From assembly GCF_964204865.1 (NCBI RefSeq), contig NC_135252.1, positions 4,836,001-4,900,000 on the forward strand: DNA of 64,000 bases. Direction: 5' to 3'. The position numbers were made by a program, and so were the translations under genes. The stretch is from Styela clava. Lineage: Eukaryota; Chordata; Ascidiacea; Stolidobranchia; Styelidae. The notes under the pieces were generated by a model. It was not told where the DNA came from. It was given only the letters and a program-made list of their open reading frames with translations, and searched no databases. Below are positions 50,537 to 61,576 of this stretch, in pieces (within the stretch, counting starts at the first letter, position 1; every line of letters begins with the position of its first letter).

Positions 50537-53500
50537 ATGGTGAGTTTAATAGATATAATTCAGAGGTCTCTAGCTTTACTTAGTCTTGTCGGATTCTGAC
50601 TAAATAAAAGTGTATTATTACTTTGTGTTATTCAGGTAGTTCTCTAATTACTGAATTAGCCTATATGTGTATGAAGCTGTTATAACTGAAACAAGATCGG
50701 TACAGAGCTACACACTACCGGTATATCACTGGTATTTAATACCCGAATGCCCCAGTGTAGCAGGCTGTGACATTTCAACATTATCGTGACTAAACAACTG
50801 AATAATACGCTGATATCAGAATATGGGTTGAAGCTAATTCTGTCCATTCCCAATATGCAGCGACTGATATATGTGTATACAAGTATATGGCAGTTGCAGC
50901 CTATGCCCTCGTACTTCTGGTATTTAAAAGAACATCATCTTAACGATGTGAAATAATCATATGTATCCCATATTGATAATGTAGTCTGAAGGTACCGAGC
51001 AATTTCTCCTAGGTTTTTACTTGTCAGCTTTTATGTGAAAGTAGCTTTCATGCCCGTATCTAATAGTACATGTTAAGTTCAGCTTTTGAATATAGTATCT
51101 GGCAGTCTATTGAAAATCAATAACGCCAGTACCGTATCTAATTCTGAATTTTGAATTTTGAATAATCTAATTCTGAATTTTGAGCCAACCTACATTATGC
51201 AAATTACTGCTCAATTCTCACTGATTACCTGTCACCACCCCATTGTTAGAATTAAATTCTCTGAATGTCCCAATGTCGCTCAATCTGTAAAGTGTGCTGT
51301 ACTGGGTCAGCGAAAGCGATAAAACTATTTGGTTTTCATAGAAGGTAGTGACAACAACCCCATTGTACAATAGGATTTGAATTTCTCCTAGATTATTGTA
51401 GAACAACTTGTAAATGCTTGTTTTAATGACATGAAACAGTTTACTAGATGTAACAAATTCATCAAGACTGGTAGGCCTATCCCTTATCATCTTTATTTAA
51501 CATTTTACAATCATATATAGCAGGGGTGGCCAACACGTCGATCGCCACGTTTTGAGAAGTCGATCGCGTCGCCGCACCCGAGAATTCTGTAAAACACCTC
51601 AAAATATTGCTGGCGAAATTTCTTTTATCCGCGTGCGCAGTTATCTGCATATTCAGTACTCATTCGTTTTTGTGTATGGCCTCATTACCGATCAGTCGAT
51701 CTCGAGCTATTTTGACAATTAAAGTCGATCGCAGTCTCAAGTAGGTCGGCCACCCCTGATATATAGGATAGGATTTACATATTTATCCTGCGGGAGAGGA
51801 AAGGCGATAAGACGACTTAACCATGTGGCGAACCACAGCCTCTCGTCCGGTTACCATTCCATGTCGGGTATGGAATTAGTTAGGTATTTGTTTTTGGAAG
51901 CATGGACCCAAGTCGTTGTGATCAATGTAGCCATGGTTAGTCAAATTTGAATTGAAACCCATAATGAATGTGACTGAGGCTTATATTTAATTTATTTTCA
52001 TTATTTCATTCCCTCCAAATGATTCCATTTTTGTTTGGGGGTTAGACAAAGTATTCTGAAAATATTACTATATCGAAGTATCAAAATATCATGTTGTCTT
52101 TGGTCCTATATAATATTTTACACCCCTCAGTAGGTGTAGGTTTGTGTTAGCAAAAAAATTGGTGGGTGCAATTATATGGTCCATTTATCATGCTCTATGT
52201 AGAATTGAAAGTTTAATGGCTTGCCACATGTAGAAGCTCTTTTCAGCTTTCCCCTGGGATTCAATGTGCAATTCTCTTTGTTAGGCTCAAATTCATAATT
52301 CAACCAGGCAGTTTACTTACCTTTTGTGGAAATGATTTTGATTTGTAAACGATTCTGCTTTTTATTTATGAAATAGCTTGTTATATAATTGATGTATTAT
52401 ATTTTCAGGCTGACTTCAGTGATGACAGAATTCAAGGTACATGACTTATATTTTTAATATCGTTACTTGCTGTATTTACTTTTAGATCTACAGGCAAATA
52501 ATATACCAAATATTTCAGTCAACATGACTTTGTATTTCTTTTCTATTATAAGTTACACTGAATTGATGATTGATTGAATTGATGATTAAATGTTTCTAAT
52601 ATTTCTATAAGGATGTTGTCACGTACATGCTAGTGTATATGCTGAGCCCGAAAAGATAACAACGCCTATTTGATGCCTACATTATCGAATAATCGTTAAT
52701 TTTGAGCACTGGTGTTATGCTTCTGACGTAGCGCGCGTCGACCTCTCCTCAATTTTCCTTCCTTATATGGCATGACGTAATCGCTCATGCGTTGCCTTCT
52801 TTTCCGTGTGTGATCGTATTTTCTTCGGAACAGTTCTGTCATCAATCACCTTTCCTGTGTCGTGTATTTAAACCTATGCCATTATTTGAGTTGGGTTTTC
52901 GTTCAATCTATAATATGAATATATGTATGTAATTTTATGTAAATTGTGTCATAACCCGGATTAAACCATTAATGACCATAACGAAAACGTCCACATTCTG
53001 AATCTATACATAAAACGACCCATCAATATTTTGATAGAACCAAACTGATAACGTTAACGTCCTTCCCATAACTCTGGCATAACTTTCCTATTGCAAATGT
53101 ATATCCTACATTCACAATTCAGATAATTACTGTGCTGTTAGTGGTCATGTACCGACTCTTCCCCGAGGCCGCGTTTATAAGGCAATTAAAATGCGCATGA
53201 TAAATCAACGACGTAAATGTTTTTATTGCATTGTAATTTAACATGATATTTGATTGTACGGTATATAGAAGCATTATATATATCCTCCCAACTTGTAGAA
53301 GTTAAGTTTTATTTCCTCATCTACTTGAGACTTCATTTACTATCTTATTCTTTCTCTTCTTTTTCAATTTCAAAAGAATGCCAAGAGGCTTTCGAATTGT
53401 TCGATAAAGCCGCAAACGGAAAAGTTTTCATTAACCAGGTTGGCGACATCATCAGGTCACTAGGCAGAAATCCCACGAACGCAGATATCTTGAAAGTCCT

Positions 53501-56500
53501 CGGCAATCCAAAGAAAGAGGGTGATTTCTGAGTGACTGCTTGCTCGTTAAACATCACCAACACTTTGCTTCCGTTCACTTCATTCTTTCACTTCAAATGC
53601 TTTTGAATTTTCTAGTTGCTCTCAATTCTTATCCAAACTGGAACGCTTCTGATGCAGAAAAGTTTACTTCATCCCGAGAATTCTCTTTTTTTTCGATGAA
53701 GTATTTTCCATTTATCGCGAGGAGAACAAACGCAAATATGACTGTTTTAATATTAGTGAAGTTATAATTCCGAGATACTCCTATAATATTGATAATAGAA
53801 ATGTTCTAAATACCTGCACAATATTATTAATTGATATATATTTTTTGCTTGCCTCCTTCGTACATATTTATTCACGCACATTCACTTCTCATTTGTTCAA
53901 TAAAACATTCCACAAACACAACACATTTCGCCTTGCTTGGCATTTCCCATGAAATTGAAGATTGTCAAGAGACTTTCGCCATGATGGACACGACCGGTAA
54001 TAACAAGATCGCGATGAACATGGTCGGTACACTCTTTAGAGCTCTCGGACAAAATCCGACGGAAGCTGAAGTCTCAAAAGTTTTGAATAATCCCACTACA
54101 GATGGTAATGTTGTATTTTTTGAAACCAATTTTTAATTTTTTTTGTTTTCAACCGAGATATAAAAAACATACCCGGTTCAACTACGTTGTGTGTGGCATG
54201 CCTGTTAGATAGCGCTACCATTATTAATCGTTGAAATATTAGATCTGGACTATTTTTTGAACAAAGAATTTTCACGCTAGACAGTGCTTGCAGCATGCTA
54301 TATTGTCAATCCAACTTCAAATGTCATTACGATCTCATTATTAGTCACATTTAAAATCGAATCTAGTGAGAAATAGAACACCATAGTAAAATGTTAAAAT
54401 AACTTTGTAGATCTCGCAACGAAAGATGTGAGCTTCAGCGAATTCTTGCCAATGCTTGCACAAATCGAACGACAGACAGAACGGGGATCATATGAAGATT
54501 TCGTTGAAGGCCTTCGTGTTTTTGACAAAGAGAACAACGGCACTGTCATGGGAGCAGAACTTAGGCATGTCTTATCGACACTCGGTAAGTTCACGCAAAT
54601 ATATACATTTACAGTATTAACATTTATATAATTACGTATTTTCCTTTTTAGTTTCTCGATTGTCACAGTGATGATAATTTCTTTTTGTTCCATTCGCTGA
54701 TGCCGTTTCGTTCGCTTAAAGTTTTTTTTATCCTTTTTCAAGGTGAGAAAATGTCAGAGGAAGAAGTTGAAAGCCTTTTACAGGGACAAGAAGATGCCAA
54801 TGGTTGCATCAATTATGAAGGTAAATCAATTTTTTGGCTTCTAACAAAAGCGCTGCAAGATACATGTATTTAATTTTACACGGCCTATATATAACATTCT
54901 TAGACACCTTATTCGTGAATATTTATTCTTTTTTGAAGGAGTGACTATTTTGGAAGATCCTGTTTAGATAATTTATGAAACCCGCAAAATCTTTTCTAGT
55001 ATCCTGAAATAAATTTGCTGTTGGGCTACATCATGTTTAAACTATTTTTCTATATTATTTAGCATTCATAAAAGCTGTCATGGAAGGATAAAGTATCAAT
55101 TTTAAATGTATATAGACAATAGTCCTAGAAAATGGTGCACACATATGTCGTTGTAGTTTAGTGCAAAATGTCTCAACTCCCATACTAACGGACTTTACTT
55201 CATCTTATCTGATTCACTAAACTACACTAAACACCCACGCGCTGCTCGTTTCTTCAATATTTTATTATTATCTTCTACAATACGGTAAATTGATGAACAA
55301 AACAGACGATTGTGCCTTACTATCGTATTTTTGGTACGTTTGGAAACTGTGTGTTAAAAATTGTGATCAAAATCATCCTATAAACACTCTTTCCTTTTCC
55401 TCTTTTTTCCTATTCTGCAATATGTTTTCTCAGCGTTCTGCAAGTATGTTCTGGAAGGATAGGAATCATATTTTTTCTCTTTTTTCTCCGTTTCAAAAAA
55501 TTCTTTCTTCGGTAAGTCTTTTCGCCTATTTCATTCAGTCTTTTCGATTGTTGTGGTTCAATCATTTATAAATTCAAACTCACAAAACGCATTTGTCTCA
55601 TAACTTAGAGGTTTTCAATAAATATCACTATCAACACCACTAACAAACTAATCGACTAACTATGTGTAGATTTCGTGAAAACGGTGTGCAGTGGCTGACA
55701 GTTTGTTCGCCGAAGATAAAGGAGATATTTGGACGTCATTTTTGTATAAAATGTGAGACGCATAGGAGTTAGGAGCATATATAATTTGGAACAATTTAGT
55801 TTCTCAATATCTCGGATAATTTTTATTTTTCATGATTTATCAATTATTATGTTTCGTTGATGTAAACTTGATTCAGTGTAGTAGTCTTGTCATTTTTGAT
55901 CAAGTCGCACTGTCTCAGTGTCAACAAAATAAGAATGATTTAATCAAGTTTTTGATCAAGTCGCACTGTCTCAGTGTCAACAAAATAAGAATGATTTAAT
56001 CAAGTGAAACCAAATTTTGCATGGGGCATGTTTTCCACACAAGTTCAGGTTTTCCAAAGTCAAATCTATCACTGTCAAAATTTATGACAGTCAATTTTTT
56101 TAATCATTGGTAATATAAATGTTTGAAAATCTGGATATTTTTCCTGCAGCAGTTTTTTGCTATCAAAACCGATCGAACATGGCTAGGGCTAATATATAAT
56201 CTCGTAATCAATGTAATTCTAACATTCATGATTATAATGTAACATGCATGTGGTATTTTTAATCATACTAACTGTAATTTAATTATTTATTAGTCCTAAA
56301 TTTCCGTTTGTGACATGTCGTGATTTAACTAATCGGAAATTGGTAATGTATCCGGGCAAATCCGTCATATGGCGATTTCGAATATCGATTAATTCGAGTC
56401 AATTTAGTGTTTTGTTTGTAATGTAATTTAGAATTTAACAATTTTTTGCACGTTCCTATAATCAGAAAGTGCGTTATCTGTCGCATCGAGTCACATTAAT

Positions 56501-56935
56501 TGTGAGCAGTGTCCTGCTGTATTTGTAAAGCTGAAAAAGGCTTGAATGGTGGCCTAAGGCCAGGATAGGTCGTTCCCCAAGCGATCTATCTGTCATTGGT
56601 TCATGCGTTCAATTAATTGCCTTAATAGCTTGCATTTATCAATTCCCCGGCAAAGAGCTTTGATTTGATAACTGGGAAAATATTATCTGTCTGTCAATGC
56701 TTGACAAGTTTTCAATTAATCCCATAATGTTGAATAGCGTACTTGAAATTTCTGCTTACAGATAGGCTCTGATTATGAGTGTTTGCAGAACGCTATCTCA
56801 GTAAAATAAAGGCGAAGGCTTTGTTTCTTGTCTACTTACAACAAGTTTTTGTGTAAATGGCATACATTTTTAATTCGTCGTGGCTTATATTTTCTATTTT
56901 CTTCAGCATTCGTTAAGCAAATTTTAAACGGTTAA
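50537..56935 (+). CDS. Essential myosin light chain (MYL6-type), alternatively spliced
   Basis: Constitutive exons: 50537-50539 (the ATG alone, directly before GTGAGT), 52409-52436, 54411-54584 and 54743-54820. An alternative third exon is 53377-53520 or 53961-54104. Alternative last exons are 55063-55091, 55670-55698 and 56907-56935. Every isoform is 456 nt, 151 aa, the same length as vertebrate MYL6. The protein starts [10 protein letters not shown], with EF-hand 1 on the alternative exon, then [28 protein letters not shown] (EF-hand 3) and [10 protein letters not shown] before the variable tail. The first-exon and second-exon structure (ATG alone, then about nine codons) matches vertebrate MYL6. 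The product binds the first IQ motif of the myosin heavy chain neck, in muscle or non-muscle myosin II. The EF loops lack several Ca2+ ligands, as usual for essential light chains. Confidence 0.96.
51521..51758. mobile_element. hAT-like MITE in MLC intron 1
   Basis: 238 bp with ends CAGGGGTGGCCAAC and GTCGGCCACCCCTG, flanked by an exact 8-bp duplication ATATATAG (51513-51520 and 51759-51766). It carries the same GTCGATCGC-type subterminal motifs as the 869-bp element at 36288-37156. Confidence 0.92.
53377..53520 (+). CDS. MLC alternative exon 3a (EF-hand 1)
   Basis: 144 nt, phase 1 in and out. Preceded by a strong pyrimidine tract (TTATTCTTTCTCTTCTTTTTC) and acceptor CAAAAG; donor GTGATT. 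It encodes [20 protein letters not shown], then [28 protein letters not shown]. It is closest to the vertebrate MYL6 pattern (ALGQNPTNAEVLKVLGNP). Reading through the donor meets a stop within three codons, so it must be spliced out of the longer ORF. Confidence 0.93.
53961..54104 (+). CDS. MLC alternative exon 3b (EF-hand 1)
   Basis: 144 nt, phase 1 in and out, like 3a. It encodes [20 protein letters not shown], then [28 protein letters not shown]. It is identical to 3a at about 22 of 48 residues. The loop glycine at EF position 6 is Asn here. The acceptor (AAATTGAAG) has a weaker pyrimidine tract than 3a; the donor is GTAATG. Equal length, phase and homology indicate an old exon duplication used alternatively. 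Confidence 0.9.
55063..55091 (+). CDS. MLC alternative last exon 6a
   Basis: 29 nt after the acceptor TATTATTTAG, phase 1. It completes the tail AFIKAVMEG and stops with TAA. The first downstream AATAAA is at 55617, before exon 6b. Confidence 0.88.
55617..55622 (+). promoter_or_regulatory. Poly(A) signal for MLC exon 6a transcripts
   Basis: AATAAA between exons 6a and 6b, 526 nt after the 6a stop. Confidence 0.5.
55670..55698 (+). CDS. MLC alternative last exon 6b
   Basis: 29 nt after the acceptor TATGTGTAG, with a good branch-point-like CTAAC just upstream. It completes the tail DFVKTVCSG and stops with TGA. A later AATAAA lies at 56805, before exon 6c. Confidence 0.88.
55893..56004. repeat. 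56-bp tandem duplication downstream of MLC exon 6b
   Basis: Two adjacent units of TTTTTGATCAAGTCGCACTG... starting at 55893 and 55949, identical by eye. They lie in the 3' UTR of an exon 6b transcript or in the intron before 6c. Confidence 0.9.
56805..56810 (+). promoter_or_regulatory. Poly(A) signal for MLC exon 6b transcripts
   Basis: AATAAA between exons 6b and 6c, about 1.1 kb after the 6b stop. The distance makes it less certain than the other two. Confidence 0.4.
56907..56935 (+). CDS. MLC alternative last exon 6c
   Basis: 29 nt after the strong acceptor TATTTTCTTCAG. It completes the tail AFVKQILNG and stops with TAA. This tail most resembles vertebrate MYL6 tails (AFVRHILSG in the non-muscle form). 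It lies about 2.1 kb after exon 5, so it needs skipping of 6a and 6b. Confidence 0.9.
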
Positions 56936-57210
56936 CCAATCAACAACCTGGACGGATTTTAAATTTGAATATACTTGGAGCACCACCCCTTATGACGAAT
57001 GGCCGCTTGCTATGGACGTTCTTGAGGACTTCAGCTTTACCCTTTTTGTTTGTGTCATATACACGAGATTTTACTCCGTGTCTTCAGCATTTTGCATTTG
57101 GTTTATTTATACGAAGTTGTAGTTTACCACTTTAATGAAAAAACTTTCTGCCTGCTCGGTTAATATAGCATTTAAGTTTGTGTGTTCAGAATCTTTTTGA
57201 GCACGACATA

Positions 57211-57216
57211 AATAAA
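57211..57216 (+). promoter_or_regulatory. Poly(A) signal for MLC exon 6c transcripts
   Basis: AATAAA 276 nt after the 6c stop; probable distal end of the gene. Confidence 0.55.
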
Positions 57217-58000
57217 ATAGCACTTTCGCCTATGGTATTTGTGTCTGTTCTATATCTCCTATTATCAATGATTGTAGTAATGATTGTATAATACAAATTT
57301 TATCGATTGGACGAATGTTTCTTTATGTATCACCACACTATCGGGCCACGTAAGACTCGTTCGCCATTCCTAATAAGGACCCGCGGCTGTTATCGTATGT
57401 CGTAATGTTGTGGTATTTTAGGAAAGGAATTCCCGAAAGGGTTCGGCGTGCCTGCATCGTGTATATTGTGCAGATATGAGCGCTGAGTCCAATGCAAGAG
57501 CGACGTGACTTGCTTTTGGTTTGTCGAGCAATTGCCTTTAATTTGCGTTTTGGTCTGGTTACGGCTCGACTATACTGCGTTTATAATCATTCCCTTCATA
57601 GGATCACTAACCCTGGACGTCTGCAACAGTTCACATAAACGTATGCAGCAAGTAATAATTTATTGTCGCAAGCCCAAGGATAATTTTGCCATAGTTATTA
57701 GGGGACTGAAAGTAAATTTTCAATTATTTTTCGGAGCCAGCGTATGTGATCGGTTGGCTGACTTTAGACTTAGCGGCCCTAAAACAACTCGCTGGTAGTA
57801 CTTCGTTAATGACAGAAGTTCATGAAAAAAATATCGAAAATTTTTCTTTAACAATATGTAAATAGCCAGGATCTGACGGTTTCCAGAGATTGGTGATCGA
57901 AAACTTCAATGGTAGGTAAGTAAATAGGGTCATTTTCATCAAATCTGCAGAATAACCCGACACGGTATTAATACTGTGGAATCGGCAAATAGAAGACATC

Positions 58001-58203
58001 GGTTCCATTACATTTGAACCCACGTACATTTGAACCCATGACAATTGCACCTGTATGCTATTGCACCAAGGAAATTTTTTTTGTTTCACGGATAGTTAAA
58101 CCCATACTAACCCTAACCCATGGGTTTTAGCACCCGCATATAGATTGAACCCGTGGATATACGCATGGGTTCAAATGTACATGGGTTCAAATGTACGGTC
58201 ACC
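58001..58203 (-). mobile_element. Mutator-like MITE, copy 2
   Basis: 203 bp, bounded by GGTTCC and GGTCACC, nearly the exact reverse complement of 2683-2885. It is flanked by a perfect 9-bp target duplication, GAAGACATC (57992-58000 and 58204-58212). The arms contain tandem TACATTTGAACCCA motifs and the centre has AACCCTAACCC. The 9-bp duplication points to the Mutator superfamily. Confidence 0.93.
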
Positions 58204-59652
58204 GAAGACATCAGGTCCGTGGCATAGTCCTGGCGCGGTCAGCGTCTAATATTCTGCGTTGTTTAAAGTCTTTAAACCTTTCGTTTTAAGCATTTTGTGT
58301 CCCATGCGCGACTGTTACGGATTTAATATGCTTGGTCCTGGTACAAATCATATATCGTTCTTATCGTGTGTACGTTCTTGGGCACGGCTTTGGTCTCCTC
58401 GGGTGCATGTGGTCTCCGGGTTTAGGTGTGATGGGTACAATCTTCTATACTCCTGGTAGCAAGTCAAGTGATATTCCCGCAGATTTCAAACTGAGTCCTA
58501 GCCATTGTAGTTGGCATCGTGTGAAGTTGTTGTCATCCAGGGCCACAAATCCACAATATTTTTTTTGTATTGTTTGAGTGCCCCATAAGCACCTAAAATA
58601 GTTGAACAGCATAAGCTAAAGCAAAAACTTTTATTGTACACACACATTTGATCGCTATTCATATTTGATCAAGCTTTATATATACACATTTACGTTAGTC
58701 GTTGACAGTCGCGAACAGACATTCAGGGAACTGTTGTTGGGTGGGCCGAGCCATTCGTTGATTCCATCAAATTCCTTCAACTTTGGGAACTGCTCTTTGC
58801 TCATCACTAGATTTACCAGTAGGCCGAATCCCAGAAGCCTCCATATTCAATTATGATATATTATTAATTTTTAGCTCTTTCAAATTTTAAAGGCTCATTT
58901 GGGAATGAAACCGGCTTGGGCAAACTTGATATTTGTTTAATTTTTGTAAATTTGAAAAACTCTACCACTTCAAACATATAAAAAATATTATTACTTCTGT
59001 GCGAGCTGCTTGGGTGAATAGAGTACGCCTCTTGTCTTGACGCAATTTTTTGAAATGTTTATGACGCCGCAACGCATTTTACAAATGCCTATTTATGACG
59101 TCGCTGTTAAAGAGGAGCCTTACAAACTTTTTTTCTTTAGACGACCGCTTCACGTTTTTGTAAAAAGTCTACGGCCGCCAGCGGGATCAAAAACTATATT
59201 TATCAACTATAGAATTGGTATTTATTGATATATTTTATTTTAATGAATACGAGATTCGTATGAATACGAGATTCGTATTTGCATTTAAATTCGACCCTGA
59301 CTGTGACCAATGAGCATAGTGACTAACGCTTGCTTTCCACAAACAAGAAATTTTCCTTTCATATCAAGTTGAAAAATGTGTTTGAATTGGTCAATTTGGT
59401 ATTGTACGCAATTTTTTTTAAAACGTTTACCGCATTTTACATGTGTCTATTTATGTCGTCATGTGTGATAAAATGCCATATGACGTTTTCGTCAAAAAGA
59501 GGTCTTATAAATACTATAGCTTAGCCTAAGAGAGTCTTATTTGTTCATCATTTGTTAATTTATTCACATATAGCTTATACTTTATCAATACGCGGATTCA
59601 GCACGAAGAAACTTTTTTCAGAAGTAGTAGAAAGTCTGCTGAATGTTTGAAA

Positions 59653-60117
59653 CAGTGGCGTAGCATCCACCCCCGCAACCCACAGGGGCCCAAGCGGTTA
59701 GAATTTAGAAATTTAAGCCGCAAAACCAAACGTTGCATTGCAAAACCAGTAATGCACATCTCATAACGTTGATGTTAGTTCTGCTCAAATCGTTTTGTTA
59801 CGTAACAATGCCAGGGAGTCGTCGGTTTTCGGCGTCTTGTGGTTTGATCGCACGGGCAAAATTACGAAGGCTGTCAGAATGATGTCGAAAGCAAAACCTC
59901 TAAGCGGCGCACAGAAGAGAAAGCACGTATGAAAAAATTAAAGTAACCAAGATAAACGGCAAATTTTAGGTTACCATTGCCTTTTAATAGCGACATGTTA
60001 TGCTTTTTGACGAAACAAAAAAAAAACGTTGTTTTAGCTCATGTCCGAGAGTTTTTAAGTTCATTTCCACAAAATATTTTTGCGGGGGGGGGCCACGAGA
60101 GTCTTGCTACGCCACTG
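59653..60117. mobile_element. hAT-like non-autonomous element
   Basis: 465 bp with perfect inverted ends CAGTGGCGTAGC and GCTACGCCACTG, and an exact 8-bp duplication GTTTGAAA (59645-59652 and 60118-60125). No transposase ORF. Confidence 0.93.
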
Positions 60118-61404
60118 GTTTGAAACAAGCAAAAAGCACATCTCCTGTGTGGTGTCTCTATTTGTTTAGATAAATTTATTCGTTCAGATGAATAAATAAT
60201 AGTATTTCGGATTATCCTTTACAAGAAGCAACGGGAAATAACACTTTTTATAGACAATGGTTTGGCTCTGCTATTCCTGTAGGCTACTATACATATTATG
60301 GTATTCAATTATAATCTTGATACAAGCATATGGAATTGCAATGTGTACTTGCTACAACCTAACTTATACAATTGAATGTGAATTCAGAAAAGTTGACATA
60401 GCGCTTATTAAAAATAAAAAATATTATGTCGGCGCAGACAGAAAACGAAGCAATATACGTAAAAGAAACCACGATATCACTGATGCAGAATTCTGCTGCG
60501 TTTCGATTTTCATACAAACTAATTTGCAATCAAAGCTAATTAGTGTAAACATATCATCATTTAATCGAATGCCAGTTGAAGTGGTCTGTCGCCATCTACA
60601 GTCGTAGCGAGGTAAACAATTTGACCAAAACACATGAAAAAGCGGTCCCTCCCCTTCTTGTATAATGTACAATAATGCAAATTAAACATACGGCGTAGTA
60701 TGACTTCCGAAGGTCTATGCATTGGTGAGGGTAACTTTTCTAAGAACTAAAATTAATCGGCAAGGCGCGAATGCAACATGCGTACCATTATTTAAATTTG
60801 CCCAAAGCATCCAAGGAAAAGATTGATTAACATATTATAATAAAGTGAATTTTCCTCAAGAATTATCGTCATATTATGTATCCCATTGTTCAGAGAAACA
60901 CTTTTATATTACACTTTTATATAACGAGCTATATACACTTTGTGTCATGCATGGCTTAATGTTTAAAATTTTCAGACACTTTTTGGTAAAAATTAAAATG
61001 TTCATTGAAATTATATATCGATTGAATAATATTCAGGCGATTCTTAATTTAATAAATAACGTTGACATTACATTGAACAATAAATGTTTGTTCATTCCAA
61101 TTACGGACGCCTAAACGTATTTCATACATTAACTTCAGTAGTGCCCGAGATTAGAATGGAAAGTTTGTGCTATGTTTCATTGTGATTCTTATCTTTTCAA
61201 ATTTTTTATCGTCCACCAATCACGGCTAATAGTAACCACCAATAATAATATTAGAACGATAAATTTGATAATATAACATCCGCATTGCAATCGGCCATTC
61301 GGACACTTGCGATAGATAATCACCTTTGCGGATATTATCTAAAACCAACTAGATTTAAAAATCGAAATTTAGGTATTTTATTAACGGATTGCCGTTAATG
61401 TTTT

Positions 61405-61576
61405 TAGGGTCAGGCCATAATTTTTATCCAGATTTTCCTTATTTTAGATTTATGACGAATCGGGGACTGTCTGTGTTAACCAAGTGAATATACCCCCTGT
61501 CCATAGGCTCCAGTACCTTTACACAATTAGATGTAGAGTAGGCGAACGAAATTAGTTACCTCCATATCGGTACGCA
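61405..61576 (-). repeat. Diverged interspersed repeat copy
   Basis: Reverse complement of the segment at 24466-24640 and 29187-29355: GGGTCAGGCCATAATTTTTA, GACAGTCCCCG (as complement), GGCTCCAGTACCTTTACACA, and GTTACCTCCATATCGGTACGC. Confidence 0.65.

Noticed and set aside
50360-50599. 79-codon ORF overlapping the start of the myosin light chain gene, and its 88-codon antisense
   Set aside because: The light chain ATG at 50537 is directly followed by a donor; these ORFs are explained by the 5' UTR and first intron.
53540-53767. 75-codon ORF between light chain exons 3a and 3b
   Set aside because: Intronic, no similarity to the light chain, low-complexity codon use.
60257-60672. Overlapping 116-codon plus and 82-codon minus ORFs
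   Set aside because: No recognised domain on either strand and no splice context; openness of both strands suggests chance.
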